DNA of 39,966 nt from Chloroflexota bacterium (GTDB lineage: Bacteria; Chloroflexota; Limnocylindria; P2-11E). Position numbers and translations under genes: made by a program. The stretch is taken from the NCBI GenBank assembly GCA_028876375.1, contig JAGWSB010000015.1, positions 1 to 39,966 of the forward strand. Reading direction: 5' to 3'. The notes under the pieces were generated by a model. It searched no databases. It saw nothing but the letters and a program-made list of their open reading frames with translations, and was not told the origin of the DNA. This document shows, one piece after another, positions 15,585-22,968 of this stretch (position 1 is its first letter; each line of letters opens with the position of its first letter).

Positions 15585-18053
15585 ATGGCACGCATCGAAG
15601 CCATGCGCGTCGCCCTGGACGCGGAGTACGCGGCCGCGCTGACCGACGCCGACTGGCGCGACCTGAGCCAAGATCCCGAGTGGGCGCAGATGGTGGCGGA
15701 GCAGCCGGAGCTCATCTCCGGCGTCCTCGCGACGCACGGCCACAAGCTTCCGGGCGCGGATGACGGCGCGGGTACGGGTGGCGGCGAGCTCCTTGCCGCG
15801 ACGACCTACAAGGTCATCGGCAGCGACATCGCCCGCATGCAGGGCATGGGCATCGTCACCGGACGCGCGGAATACACCGAGCACATGACGATGCCCGGGA
15901 TGCTCTTCGCGCGCACCCTCCGCAGCAGCTACCCGCACGCCAAGATCCTGAACGTGGACACCTCGAAGGCGGAGAAGATCCCCGGCGTCCACCTGATCCT
16001 CCACCGCGGGAACCTTCCCGCCGCCTACAAGGACGTGAAGCTCGGGGCGGCGGACCCGACGCGCTTCCTCTTCAGCGAGGAGGTCTTCGAGGTCGGCGCG
16101 CCGATCGCGGTCGTCGCCGCGGAGACCGAGCACATCGCCGACGACGCCGTCCGCCAGATCGACGTCAAGTACCAGCCGCTCCCGGCGAGCCTCGACATGA
16201 TCGCGGGCATGAAGTCGTCGACGCCGAAGCAGTTCACGACCAAGTACGACGGGACGATCGTCAGCGAGGACCCGCCATTCATCCGGGGCGATCCCGAGAA
16301 CGCCCACGCCGACACGACCGTGCACGTGGTCGCGGCGAAGTCGACGGAGCAGCACGTCGCGCTCGAGCTGACGAACTCGCTCACGTGGTGGGACAGCGAC
16401 AGGCTCAACATGACCTACACGAGCCAGTGGGCGCACGGCGTGCGCAACTCGCTCGCCGACGCCCTCAAGCTCCCGCAGAACAAGGTCCACGTCATCCAGC
16501 CCGGCTACGTCGGATCCGGCTACGGCTACCGCAGCGGCATCGACCTCCAGGAGGTCCACGCCGCGATCCTCAGCCAGATGACCGGCCGGCCCATCAAGTG
16601 GAACTACACGCGCTACGAGGACTTCGTGACCCGCACGCACCGTCCCCAGTTCCAGGACGACATGACGCTCGGCGTCAACAAGGACGGCACGATCGTCTCC
16701 GGCCACTTCATCGTCGTCGCCAACGTCGGGGCGCAGCGCGCCGGCGCCGCTGACGGCTCGTGGTTCAACATGCAGGAGCTCTACAAGATCCCGAACCTGA
16801 AGCTCGAGGCCATCGACGTGATGACCAACAGCTACAAATCGGGCCCCTACCGCTGCGTGAGCCACCCCAACGGGACTCTCGCGCTCGAGACGACGATGGA
16901 GCGGGCGGCGTACGCGATCGGGATGGACCCGGTCGAGTTCCGCCTCAAGAACCTCAACGAGGTCGGCGACCCCGACACCAAGAAGCCGTTCTCGAACCCC
17001 GGCATCCGCGACTGCATCACGCAGGCGGCGCAGGCCATCGGCTGGAAGCAGAACTGGCATGCTCCGAAGACCAAGCAGGTCCGTCCCGGCGTGTACCACG
17101 GCATCGGGCTCGCGGCGCACGCGTGCAGCCACGGCGCGGGCAACGACAACGCCGCGAGCGGGCAGGTCATCGTCAACCCGGACGGCACGGTGCAGTGCAT
17201 CTCGGCGGCGAACGACATCGGCGACGGCCAGCGGACGACGATGATGATGATCGCGGCCGAGGCCCTCGGCGTTCCGCTCACCGCCATGTCCATCACGCCC
17301 TACGTCGACACCGACCTCACGACCGACACGAGCGGCACCTTCGGCAGCCAGCAGACGAACACCGGCGGCCGTGGCATGCACGAGGCGGCGCTCGATGCGC
17401 GCAAGCAGATCCTCGACCTCGGCGCCGCCAAGTTCACGGCCGACGCGAAGAAGCAGGGCCAGACGGTGACGCTCACCGCCGCCGACGTCGACCTGCAGGA
17501 CGGCGTCGTCTTCCTCAAGTCCGACCCCTCGAAGAAGCATCCGCTCAAGGACGTCGTCGGCAAGCCGCTGGTCGGCGTGGCGCGATACCGCCCCGACAAC
17601 CGCTGGACGCGCGTCGCCTGGGCCGCTCACGCGGTCGAGGTCGAGGTCGACACCGTGACGGGATCGATCCAGATCACGAAGTACGTCGCGGCCCACGACG
17701 TCGGCAAGGCCATCAACCCCTTCGCGGCGCGGCAGCAGATCGAGGGCGGGGTGGTCATGGCGGCGGGCGCGGTGCTCACCGAGCAGCTCCTCATCGACTC
17801 CGCCACCGGCCTCCCGCTCAACCCCAACCTGCTCGACTACAAGCCGCTGTCGATCAAGGACGCTCCGCTGGCCCAGGCCATCCTCGTCGAGCATCCCAAG
17901 GACTACGGGGTGTTCGGCGTCCACGGGCTCGGCGAGCCCCCCATGTCGCCCGGCGCACCGGCCATCTCGAACGCCGTCTACAACGCCATCGGGGTGTGGA
18001 TCACCGAAATGCCCATCACGCGAGACAAAGTGCTCGCCGGCCTGAAGGGTTAG
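15585..18053 (+). CDS. molybdenum-binding large subunit, xanthine dehydrogenase family
   Basis: 822 residues with a strong ribosome site (AAGGAGGAGAGG) before the ATG. It has an N-terminal Ald_Xan_dh_C hammerhead-type domain (about 80-190) followed by the molybdopterin-binding domains. Recognisable blocks are GIVTGRAEYTEHM, GYVGSGYGYRSGIDLQE, TFGSQQTNTGGRGMHEAALDAR and the C-terminal VHGLGEPPMSPGAPAISNAVYNA, whose Glu784 is the catalytic base of the family. It has no signal peptide of its own and is probably carried out with the Tat-tagged small subunit, as PaoC is with PaoA. The usual GQG cofactor loop reads IGDGQRT (546-549), and the active-site loop is YRCVSHPNG (R423). The substrate may therefore differ from standard aldehydes or purines. 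Confidence 0.93.
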   Translation: MARIEAMRVALDAEYAAALTDADWRDLSQDPEWAQMVAEQPELISGVLATHGHKLPGADDGAGTGGGELLAATTYKVIGSDIARMQGMGIVTGRAEYTEHMTMPGMLFARTLRSSYPHAKILNVDTSKAEKIPGVHLILHRGNLPAAYKDVKLGAADPTRFLFSEEVFEVGAPIAVVAAETEHIADDAVRQIDVKYQPLPASLDMIAGMKSSTPKQFTTKYDGTIVSEDPPFIRGDPENAHADTTVHVVAAKSTEQHVALELTNSLTWWDSDRLNMTYTSQWAHGVRNSLADALKLPQNKVHVIQPGYVGSGYGYRSGIDLQEVHAAILSQMTGRPIKWNYTRYEDFVTRTHRPQFQDDMTLGVNKDGTIVSGHFIVVANVGAQRAGAADGSWFNMQELYKIPNLKLEAIDVMTNSYKSGPYRCVSHPNGTLALETTMERAAYAIGMDPVEFRLKNLNEVGDPDTKKPFSNPGIRDCITQAAQAIGWKQNWHAPKTKQVRPGVYHGIGLAAHACSHGAGNDNAASGQVIVNPDGTVQCISAANDIGDGQRTTMMMIAAEALGVPLTAMSITPYVDTDLTTDTSGTFGSQQTNTGGRGMHEAALDARKQILDLGAAKFTADAKKQGQTVTLTAADVDLQDGVVFLKSDPSKKHPLKDVVGKPLVGVARYRPDNRWTRVAWAAHAVEVEVDTVTGSIQITKYVAAHDVGKAINPFAARQQIEGGVVMAAGAVLTEQLLIDSATGLPLNPNLLDYKPLSIKDAPLAQAILVEHPKDYGVFGVHGLGEPPMSPGAPAISNAVYNAIGVWITEMPITRDKVLAGLKG

Positions 18054-18063
18054 GAGGAACGCC

Positions 18064-19068
18064 ATGAGCATGCGAGGCTTCGAGCTCTATGACGCGACGA
18101 CCGTCCAAGAGGCGGTCGACCTCCTGAAGAAGAACGCCAAGCGCCCGACCAAGGTGGTCGGCGGCGGAAGCGACCTGGTCGGCGGGGTGATGAAGGACTG
18201 GGTACAGGGGAAGGGCATGCCCATCCCCGAGGTGCTCATCGACATCACGACCATCAAGGACCTCGCGGGGATCAGCGCGGCGTCGGACAGCATCACGATC
18301 GGGGCGACGACGACCCTCAGCGACATCGTCGACCACAAGGACGTGAAGCAGCGCATCCCGCTCCTCTCGGACGCCGCGGCGAGCATCGCGTCGCCCCTCA
18401 TCCGCAACTTCGGGACGGTCGGCGGCAACCTCAACCAGCGTCCGCGCTGCTGGTTCTTCCGTGGTGAGGATTTCAACTGCTACAAGAAGGGCGGGGATTT
18501 CTGCTTCTCGGTCACCGGCGACAACCGCTACCACGCCATCATCGGCGGAGAGCTCTGCTACATCGTTCACCCGTCCGACACGGCGACCGCGCTCCTGGCG
18601 CTCAACGCGAGCGCCAAGATCGTCGGTGCGGGCGGCGAGAAGACCGTGGCCTTCGACAAGTACTTCACCGGGCCGCGCGTGGACGTCCTGCGCGAGAACG
18701 TCCTCAAGCCGGACGAGTTCCTCACCCAGGTCGTCATCCCCAACCCCGCGGCGGGCTCGAAGATGGCGTGGACCAAGCTCAAGGACCGGCAGGTGTACGA
18801 CTTCGCCCTCGTGTCCGTCGCGGCCATCTTCACGCTCGACGGGACCAAGTGGAAGGACGGGCGGATCGTCCTCGGCGGCGTCTCGCCGGTGCCGTACCGC
18901 GCCGAGGTCGTCGAGAACGCCCTCAAGGGTCAGGACGTCAAGGGCGCCATCAAGTCCGCGGCCGCGCAGATCCGGACCGTGGCGCGGCCGATGAGCATGA
19001 ACGCGTACAAGGTGGACCTCGCTCAGGGCCTCATCGAACGGACGGTGCTCGCCGCCCTCGGAGGCTGA
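18064..19068 (+). CDS. FAD-binding subunit with [4Fe-4S] insertion, xanthine dehydrogenase family
   Basis: 334 residues, preceded by TTAGGAGGAACGCC. FAD-domain motifs are VVGGGSDLVGGVMKDW and ASPLIRNFGTVGGNLNQRPRC. The C-terminal CO-dehydrogenase flavoprotein domain follows (about 225-332). Between them are C129, C139, C147 and C165 (RCWFFR, NCYKKGGDFC, GELCYIVHPSD). These match the extra [4Fe-4S] site described for PaoB and 4-hydroxybenzoyl-CoA reductase beta subunits. Electrons would leave the enzyme here or through an external carrier. It has no export signal, which fits co-export with the small subunit. Last gene of the operon; a strong hairpin follows. Confidence 0.92.
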   Translation: MSMRGFELYDATTVQEAVDLLKKNAKRPTKVVGGGSDLVGGVMKDWVQGKGMPIPEVLIDITTIKDLAGISAASDSITIGATTTLSDIVDHKDVKQRIPLLSDAAASIASPLIRNFGTVGGNLNQRPRCWFFRGEDFNCYKKGGDFCFSVTGDNRYHAIIGGELCYIVHPSDTATALLALNASAKIVGAGGEKTVAFDKYFTGPRVDVLRENVLKPDEFLTQVVIPNPAAGSKMAWTKLKDRQVYDFALVSVAAIFTLDGTKWKDGRIVLGGVSPVPYRAEVVENALKGQDVKGAIKSAAAQIRTVARPMSMNAYKVDLAQGLIERTVLAALGG

Positions 19069-19082
19069 TCCCGCACTTCGGT

Positions 19083-19119
19083 CGTCAGGCGCCCGGGGCT
19101 GCGCCCCGGGCGCCTGACG
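19083..19119. terminator. 17-bp perfect hairpin, bidirectional terminator candidate
   Basis: The arms 19083-19099 and 19103-19119 are perfect complements around the loop TGC (core GCGCCCGGGGC / GCCCCGGGCGC). It lies 14 bases after the Mo-hydroxylase operon and extends over the last codons and stop (19085-19087) of the convergent IMPase-family gene. There is no U-tract on either side. Confidence 0.65.
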
Positions 19120-19945
19120 CCTGCGGGCGCACGAGCCCGTGCCTCTCGCGGACCTGGGCGACCCGGCCGAGGCACGACTTGTGGAGCGTCGGGTTGGCCG
19201 CCACGTAGCCGCCGTCGGAGTGGAGCCACGACCCGCCGTCCGCGTCGGTGACGACCCCGCCGGCGCTCTCGAGGACGACCGCGGCCGCGGCGACGTCCCA
19301 CGGCTTCGCGTCGAGCGTCCAGTAGGCGTGGAGCCGGCCGGCCGCGACGTAGCAGATCGACAGCGCGGGGGAGCCGAGGACGCGATGTGACGTCACGTCG
19401 GTCGAGATGATCTCGAACGTCTCGTACGCCGCGTCACGCCGCTCGTCGCCGGGCGGCAGGTCCGTCGCCACCCACGACTTCTCCCAGAACTCCGGTCCCT
19501 CCGCCGTCGTGCGGACCGCGATGGGGCGGTCGTTCAGCGTCGCCTGGCGGCCGAAGGTCGCGGCGAAGCGCTCGTCGCGGACGGGGTCGTAGACGACGCC
19601 GACGCGCAGCTGTCCTCGCGCTCGGAGGGCGATGGAGACGGCGAAGAACGGGATGCCCTGGACGAAGTTCTGGCTCCCGCAGATGGGGTCGACGATCCAC
19701 AGCCTCTCCGCGTCGACGTCGAGCGCCTCGTCCTCGGGGCCTTCCTCGGCCAGGATGGCGTCGCCGGGGCACTCCTTGCGCAGGACCGCGAGGATGGCCT
19801 CCTGCACCTCGACGGCCGAGCCGGCGGCGACGTCGCGGTGGCCTTTCCAGCGGACGTAGCCGGGCTCACCCAGGCGCGTGAGCGCGACGCGTCCCCCACG
19901 GAACGCGGCGCGCGCCGCGATCTCCATCGCCTCCGCGTCGTCCAC
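19085..19945 (-). CDS. inositol monophosphatase/histidinol phosphatase family protein with altered metal site
   Basis: 286 residues with the full fold of the Mg-dependent sugar-phosphatase family (IMPase, HisN, CysQ, FBPase-like). The Glu motif ILAEEGPED and the C-terminal WDVAAAAVVLESAGGVVTD are intact. The central motif, normally DPxDGTxNF, reads D86-P-I-C89-G-S-Q-N-F, so the second metal-binding Asp is Cys and the Thr is Ser. The Cys codon is TGC, two changes away from GAC, so a single sequencing error does not explain it. It may be a phosphatase with a changed metal preference, or an inactive or regulatory homologue. The gene converges on the Mo-hydroxylase operon and has an 11-base divergent gap to the next gene. 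Confidence 0.85.
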   Translation of the reverse strand: MDDAEAMEIAARAAFRGGRVALTRLGEPGYVRWKGHRDVAAGSAVEVQEAILAVLRKECPGDAILAEEGPEDEALDVDAERLWIVDPICGSQNFVQGIPFFAVSIALRARGQLRVGVVYDPVRDERFAATFGRQATLNDRPIAVRTTAEGPEFWEKSWVATDLPPGDERRDAAYETFEIISTDVTSHRVLGSPALSICYVAAGRLHAYWTLDAKPWDVAAAAVVLESAGGVVTDADGGSWLHSDGGYVAANPTLHKSCLGRVAQVRERHGLVRPQASGARGAAPGA

Positions 19946-19956
19946 GCGAGCACACT

Positions 19957-20328
19957 ATGGACGTGTCCATGCACGTCCGCACCGTCGTCTGCGCCTACTC
20001 GCGCGAGGAGCTGCCCACCTCGTGGCTGCAGGTCTTCCGCCGCTTCGAGCGCGCGTTCGAGAAGGCGAAGCTGGACGTGCGGGTCCGTCTCGATCCCCTC
20101 GAGGACCTGCCCGACGACTTCGAGATCCTCGTCGTCCCGGCGCGCCTGCGCCGGCGCGCCGACGAGCTCGCGCAGCGCGCGCGTGTCGTGCCGGTGTCGC
20201 GCGAGACCGCGGCGGGCGCGGCCGGCGCGCTCATCGCCGAGATCGAGCGCGGCGACGCTCTCCGCGCCGACGCGCTGCGGTCCGAGGCGCCGCGCGCCGT
20301 GCACGTGCGGGGCATGCGCGAGCTGTGA
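19957..20328 (+). CDS. hypothetical protein, small alpha/beta
   Basis: 123 residues, not recognised. The N-terminal part (VRTVVCAYSREELPTSWLQVFRRFERAFEKAKLDVRVRLDPLEDLPDDFEILVVPARL) alternates strand and helix and looks like a compact alpha/beta fold. Its C-terminal half is helical and rich in Arg, Ala and Glu. Starts at 19957 (ATG) and 19969 (ATG) are both possible. Its stop overlaps the GTG of the next gene (GTGA), so the two genes are coupled. There is no signal peptide or membrane segment. The codon pattern (strong G/C third positions) supports it as real. Confidence 0.65.
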   Translation: MDVSMHVRTVVCAYSREELPTSWLQVFRRFERAFEKAKLDVRVRLDPLEDLPDDFEILVVPARLRRRADELAQRARVVPVSRETAAGAAGALIAEIERGDALRADALRSEAPRAVHVRGMREL

Positions 20329-20690
20329 GCGGTCCTCTGGAGACGCGGCTGAGGCGCCTCGAGCAGCAGGTGCGCGCCTTCCGCGACCTCCACGCGCGCG
20401 AGCTCAACGAGTCGGCGGAGCGGCTCGCCGCGATCGCGAAGCTGCAGGCCGACGAGCTACAGCTCATCCTCGACGAGCTCGACCAGCTCGTCGCGGACGC
20501 CGACGCGGCGGTCGCTTCGACGGACTCGAGCCCGCGCGCGCCCGAGGCGGGGACGGCGCGGTCGGAAGGCGACCCCGGCGCCGGCTCGCCGAAGCGCGCG
20601 AAGTGGCTCGCCGAGCAAGAGCGCGCCTCGCGGATGTCCCGCAGAGGTCTCCTCGGCCGCGCGCTGCCGCCGCGCGGCGAAGACCGCTAG
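20325..20690 (+). CDS. hypothetical coiled-coil protein
   Basis: 121 residues from GTG 20325, overlapping the preceding TGA. Residues 4-62 form a strong heptad-containing helix (ETRLRRLEQQVRAF, LNESAERLAAIAKLQADELQLILDELDQLV). A disordered Ser/Ala/Glu segment follows, with a basic tail ending MSRRGLLGRALPPRGEDR. No family recognised. Together with the preceding alpha/beta gene it may form a small complex; function unknown. It converges on the beta-propeller gene with a four-base overlap of the stop codons. Confidence 0.65.
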   Translation: MSGPLETRLRRLEQQVRAFRDLHARELNESAERLAAIAKLQADELQLILDELDQLVADADAAVASTDSSPRAPEAGTARSEGDPGAGSPKRAKWLAEQERASRMSRRGLLGRALPPRGEDR

Positions 20691-21862
20691 GGCCGCATCC
20701 TCCTCGCGCGCACCAGGAGCTCGACGCCCAGCCCGACGAGGCCCACGGCGACGAGCCCCAGGAGGTACGGCGTCGACGCGCCGAAGGGCCCGGGCCAGGA
20801 GAGCGGCTGCTCCGCCTCGGTGCGCGCGGTCGGCGACGGCGCGCTCGAGGACGCGGCCGTCGTGAGCTCGGCGAGCGCGGCCTTCCCCGCCGCGTCGAGC
20901 GTCACCACGTAGATCTCGAAGCTCCCATTCCGTGGCGAGGAGAAGAGCAGCTTGTGCCCGTCCGGGCTGAGCTCGAAGGGTCCCTGCGCCTGCACCCGCG
21001 AGGCCACCGCGGTGCGCGCGGTGTCGCTCCCGGGCGGCAGCGCCCATATGTCGGTCCAGCTCTGGTCGAGGGTCACGTGCTCGGAGACGTACACGAGGCT
21101 GCCGTCGGCCAGGTAGGTCGGGAAGTGCGCGTGCTCGCCCTGCGGCGAGACCGCCGTCGCGGCGCTCCCCGGCGCCGCCGGCATGAGCAGGACCTGGGTC
21201 TGATCGCCGGATGAGTAGGCGAGGAGGCCTCCACGCGGCGACCACGCGGCGGAGTGGCAGGCGAAGGTGCACTGCTGCGCCTCCTCCGTCGCGAGGTCAC
21301 GCGTGATCTGCACGGGGTCGCTGCCGTCCCGGCCGACGGTCCACAGGTCCGCCGCGCCGCCGCGGTACTCGTAGAAGGCCAGGCGCTTCCCGTCCGGACT
21401 CCAGCTCGGGAAGCTCGCGTTCGCGCCGACGCGCGTCACCTGCGCCCGATGCGTGCTCGCGACGTCGATGAGCCAGATCTCGCGCAGGGTGCTGCTGCCG
21501 GAGTCGACGGCGATCGTCTTCCCGTCCGGGCTCCACGAGGGGTGGCGGTCGTCGACGTTGCCGGCGCTCAAGCGGCGGAGGTTCGTGCCGTCGGCGTCCA
21601 TGACGTAGACCTGGAAGGCGTCGCCGTTGTCGCTTCGCTGATACGCGATCTTGGCGCCGTCGGGGCTCCACGCCGGGCGCAGGCTTTCGGCCGCGCTGTC
21701 CGTCAGCTGGCGGATCGGCGACGCCGCCGCCGCGCTCGCGCCGCCGACGACGAGCAGCACCGCGACCACCACGAGGACCATGCGCGCGAGGGTCAGGACG
21801 TCGAGAGGGCGTGCCTCCGGGGGGCGAAGCTGCCGCGGCCGATCAGCGGGGAGGAGCGGCAA
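20687..21862 (-). CDS. exported TolB-like WD40/PD40 beta-propeller protein with C-terminal anchor
   Basis: 391 residues if translation starts at TTG 21862, 364 from ATG 21781; neither has a good ribosome site. A hydrophobic signal (ARMVLVVVAVLLVVGGASAAAA) leads to six PD40-type blades: RPAWSPDGAKIAY, HPSWSPDGKTIAV, FPSWSPDGKRLAF, SAAWSPRGGLLAY, FPTYLADGSLVYV and PFELSPDGHKLLF. A C-terminal helix (TPYLLGLVAVGLVGLGVELLV) followed by RARRMRP anchors it, with the propeller outside the cell. Such domains bind proteins or peptides. It is the last gene of the ferredoxin/cytochrome b operon and overlaps the preceding gene if TTG is used. A role as scaffold for that redox complex is inference. Confidence 0.82.
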   Translation of the reverse strand: MPLLPADRPRQLRPPEARPLDVLTLARMVLVVVAVLLVVGGASAAAASPIRQLTDSAAESLRPAWSPDGAKIAYQRSDNGDAFQVYVMDADGTNLRRLSAGNVDDRHPSWSPDGKTIAVDSGSSTLREIWLIDVASTHRAQVTRVGANASFPSWSPDGKRLAFYEYRGGAADLWTVGRDGSDPVQITRDLATEEAQQCTFACHSAAWSPRGGLLAYSSGDQTQVLLMPAAPGSAATAVSPQGEHAHFPTYLADGSLVYVSEHVTLDQSWTDIWALPPGSDTARTAVASRVQAQGPFELSPDGHKLLFSSPRNGSFEIYVVTLDAAGKAALAELTTAASSSAPSPTARTEAEQPLSWPGPFGASTPYLLGLVAVGLVGLGVELLVRARRMRP

Positions 21863-22073
21863 GGCCCGAGCCTCGGACCATCCGCACGCACTGCCGGAGC
21901 AGCGCGAGCGTGAAGTACGCGATGGCGAGGCCGCCGATGAGGAGGCTCGCCTGCGAGAGGATCCCCTCCTTCGCGGATGTCTTCGAAAGGAACGCGCTCG
22001 TCACCATGACGTAGGCGGCGAGGAGGTTGAACAGGCCCCACAGCAGCGCGAGGATGGCCACGACGCGGCGCAC
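21843..22073 (-). CDS. small two-helix membrane protein
   Basis: 76 residues from a GTG that lies one base after the cytochrome b stop. Two hydrophobic helices are clear (VVAILALLWGLFNLLAAYVMV and ASLLIGGLAIAYFTLALLRQCV). They are followed by a short basic tail. No family recognised. Position between cytochrome b and the beta-propeller, with tight spacing on both sides, suggests an accessory subunit of the same membrane complex. Confidence 0.7.
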   Translation of the reverse strand: MRRVVAILALLWGLFNLLAAYVMVTSAFLSKTSAKEGILSQASLLIGGLAIAYFTLALLRQCVRMVRGSGLAAPPR

Positions 22074-22074
22074 G

Positions 22075-22965
22075 CTAGTCGCCTCCCGCGGGCGCGGGTG
22101 AGGGCGCCGACGGGGACGTCGGCCGTGGCGCCGCCGCCGCGGCGGGCTCCTTCCACCAGCCGGTCGCCATCGCGACCATGAGCGGCCAGCGCGCGAGCGT
22201 GTAGCGGAGATGGTCGAGGACCTTCGCGCCGATGAGGACCATCGCGGCGACGTGGAGCGTCGACGCGACGTAGAGCACGGGGCCGGGCACGGGCGCCGCG
22301 TAGCGCATCGCCTTGACCAGCCCCGTCAGCGTGATGAGGCCGAGGACGAACGCCCACGAGGGGAACGACACGACGAGCTCGTAGAAGCTGAAGCGTCCGC
22401 GCGCCGGCGGGCGCAGCCGCATGTCGACCTTGAGGAAGCGCGCGACCCGCTTGCCGAACGCCGGGGGCAGCTCGTCGACGAGGCCGCGAAGGTGTGCGCG
22501 CCACGCGCCGCGCGGGACGAGCAGCGACGACTCGCCGGTCGACCACCACGCGGTGAGGAACGCGGCGACGGAGAAGAGGACGATGGCCGCGCCGACGTAG
22601 TGGATCCGGTAGAACCAGAAGAGGGGCACCGGCGCGACGACGTCGAGGATGCCGCCGAAGTACTGCCACGCGCCCGTCGGGAGCGCGAGGAGGATGCCGA
22701 CGGTGAGGACGGCGTGCATCGCCACCGTCCAGGGCGAGAAGCGCCGCACCGCGCCGTCGGCGCGGCGCTCGGGCGCCGGGCCGCGGCGGCGCAGGAAGCC
22801 GACCGCGACGCCGAGCGCGAGCACGAACGGGATGGACCGCGCGAAGACGAAGTTGTCGGAGAGCTCGCTGTCCCACGGCTGCAGACCCGAGGAGGTCTGG
22901 CCGAGGATGACGTAGCCCGCGGCGGCGGCGACGACGATGCCGACGACCGCGAGGATCGCGCGCAC
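22075..22965 (-). CDS. cytochrome b membrane subunit (formate dehydrogenase gamma/NarI-like)
   Basis: 296 residues, GTG start three bases after the ferredoxin stop. It has an N-terminal helix, then a four- to five-helix di-heme cytochrome b core. Candidate heme histidines are in FSPWTVAMHAVLTVG, YRIHYVGAAIVLF and STLHVAAMVLIGAKVLDHLRYTLA, the last in the position usual for the gamma subunit. The C-terminus is a proline/alanine-rich tail. Its role would be quinone oxidation or reduction coupled to the four-cluster ferredoxin encoded directly upstream. It belongs to the same family as the cytochrome b whose end opens this window. No molybdenum or hydrogenase catalytic subunit is adjacent. Confidence 0.87.
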   Translation of the reverse strand: MRAILAVVGIVVAAAAGYVILGQTSSGLQPWDSELSDNFVFARSIPFVLALGVAVGFLRRRGPAPERRADGAVRRFSPWTVAMHAVLTVGILLALPTGAWQYFGGILDVVAPVPLFWFYRIHYVGAAIVLFSVAAFLTAWWSTGESSLLVPRGAWRAHLRGLVDELPPAFGKRVARFLKVDMRLRPPARGRFSFYELVVSFPSWAFVLGLITLTGLVKAMRYAAPVPGPVLYVASTLHVAAMVLIGAKVLDHLRYTLARWPLMVAMATGWWKEPAAAAAPRPTSPSAPSPAPAGGD

Positions 22966-22968
22966 GCC

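Noticed and set aside
15537-18071. 844-codon open frame on the - strand opposite the Mo-hydroxylase large subunit
   Set aside because: It is the antisense reading of a clearly recognised gene; high GC removes stops. The translated sequence is Val/Arg/Asp-rich without any family motif.
21245-21275. CTFACH in the beta-propeller protein as a heme site
   Set aside because: CX3CH is not a normal attachment motif and it lies within a propeller blade; coincidence is likelier.
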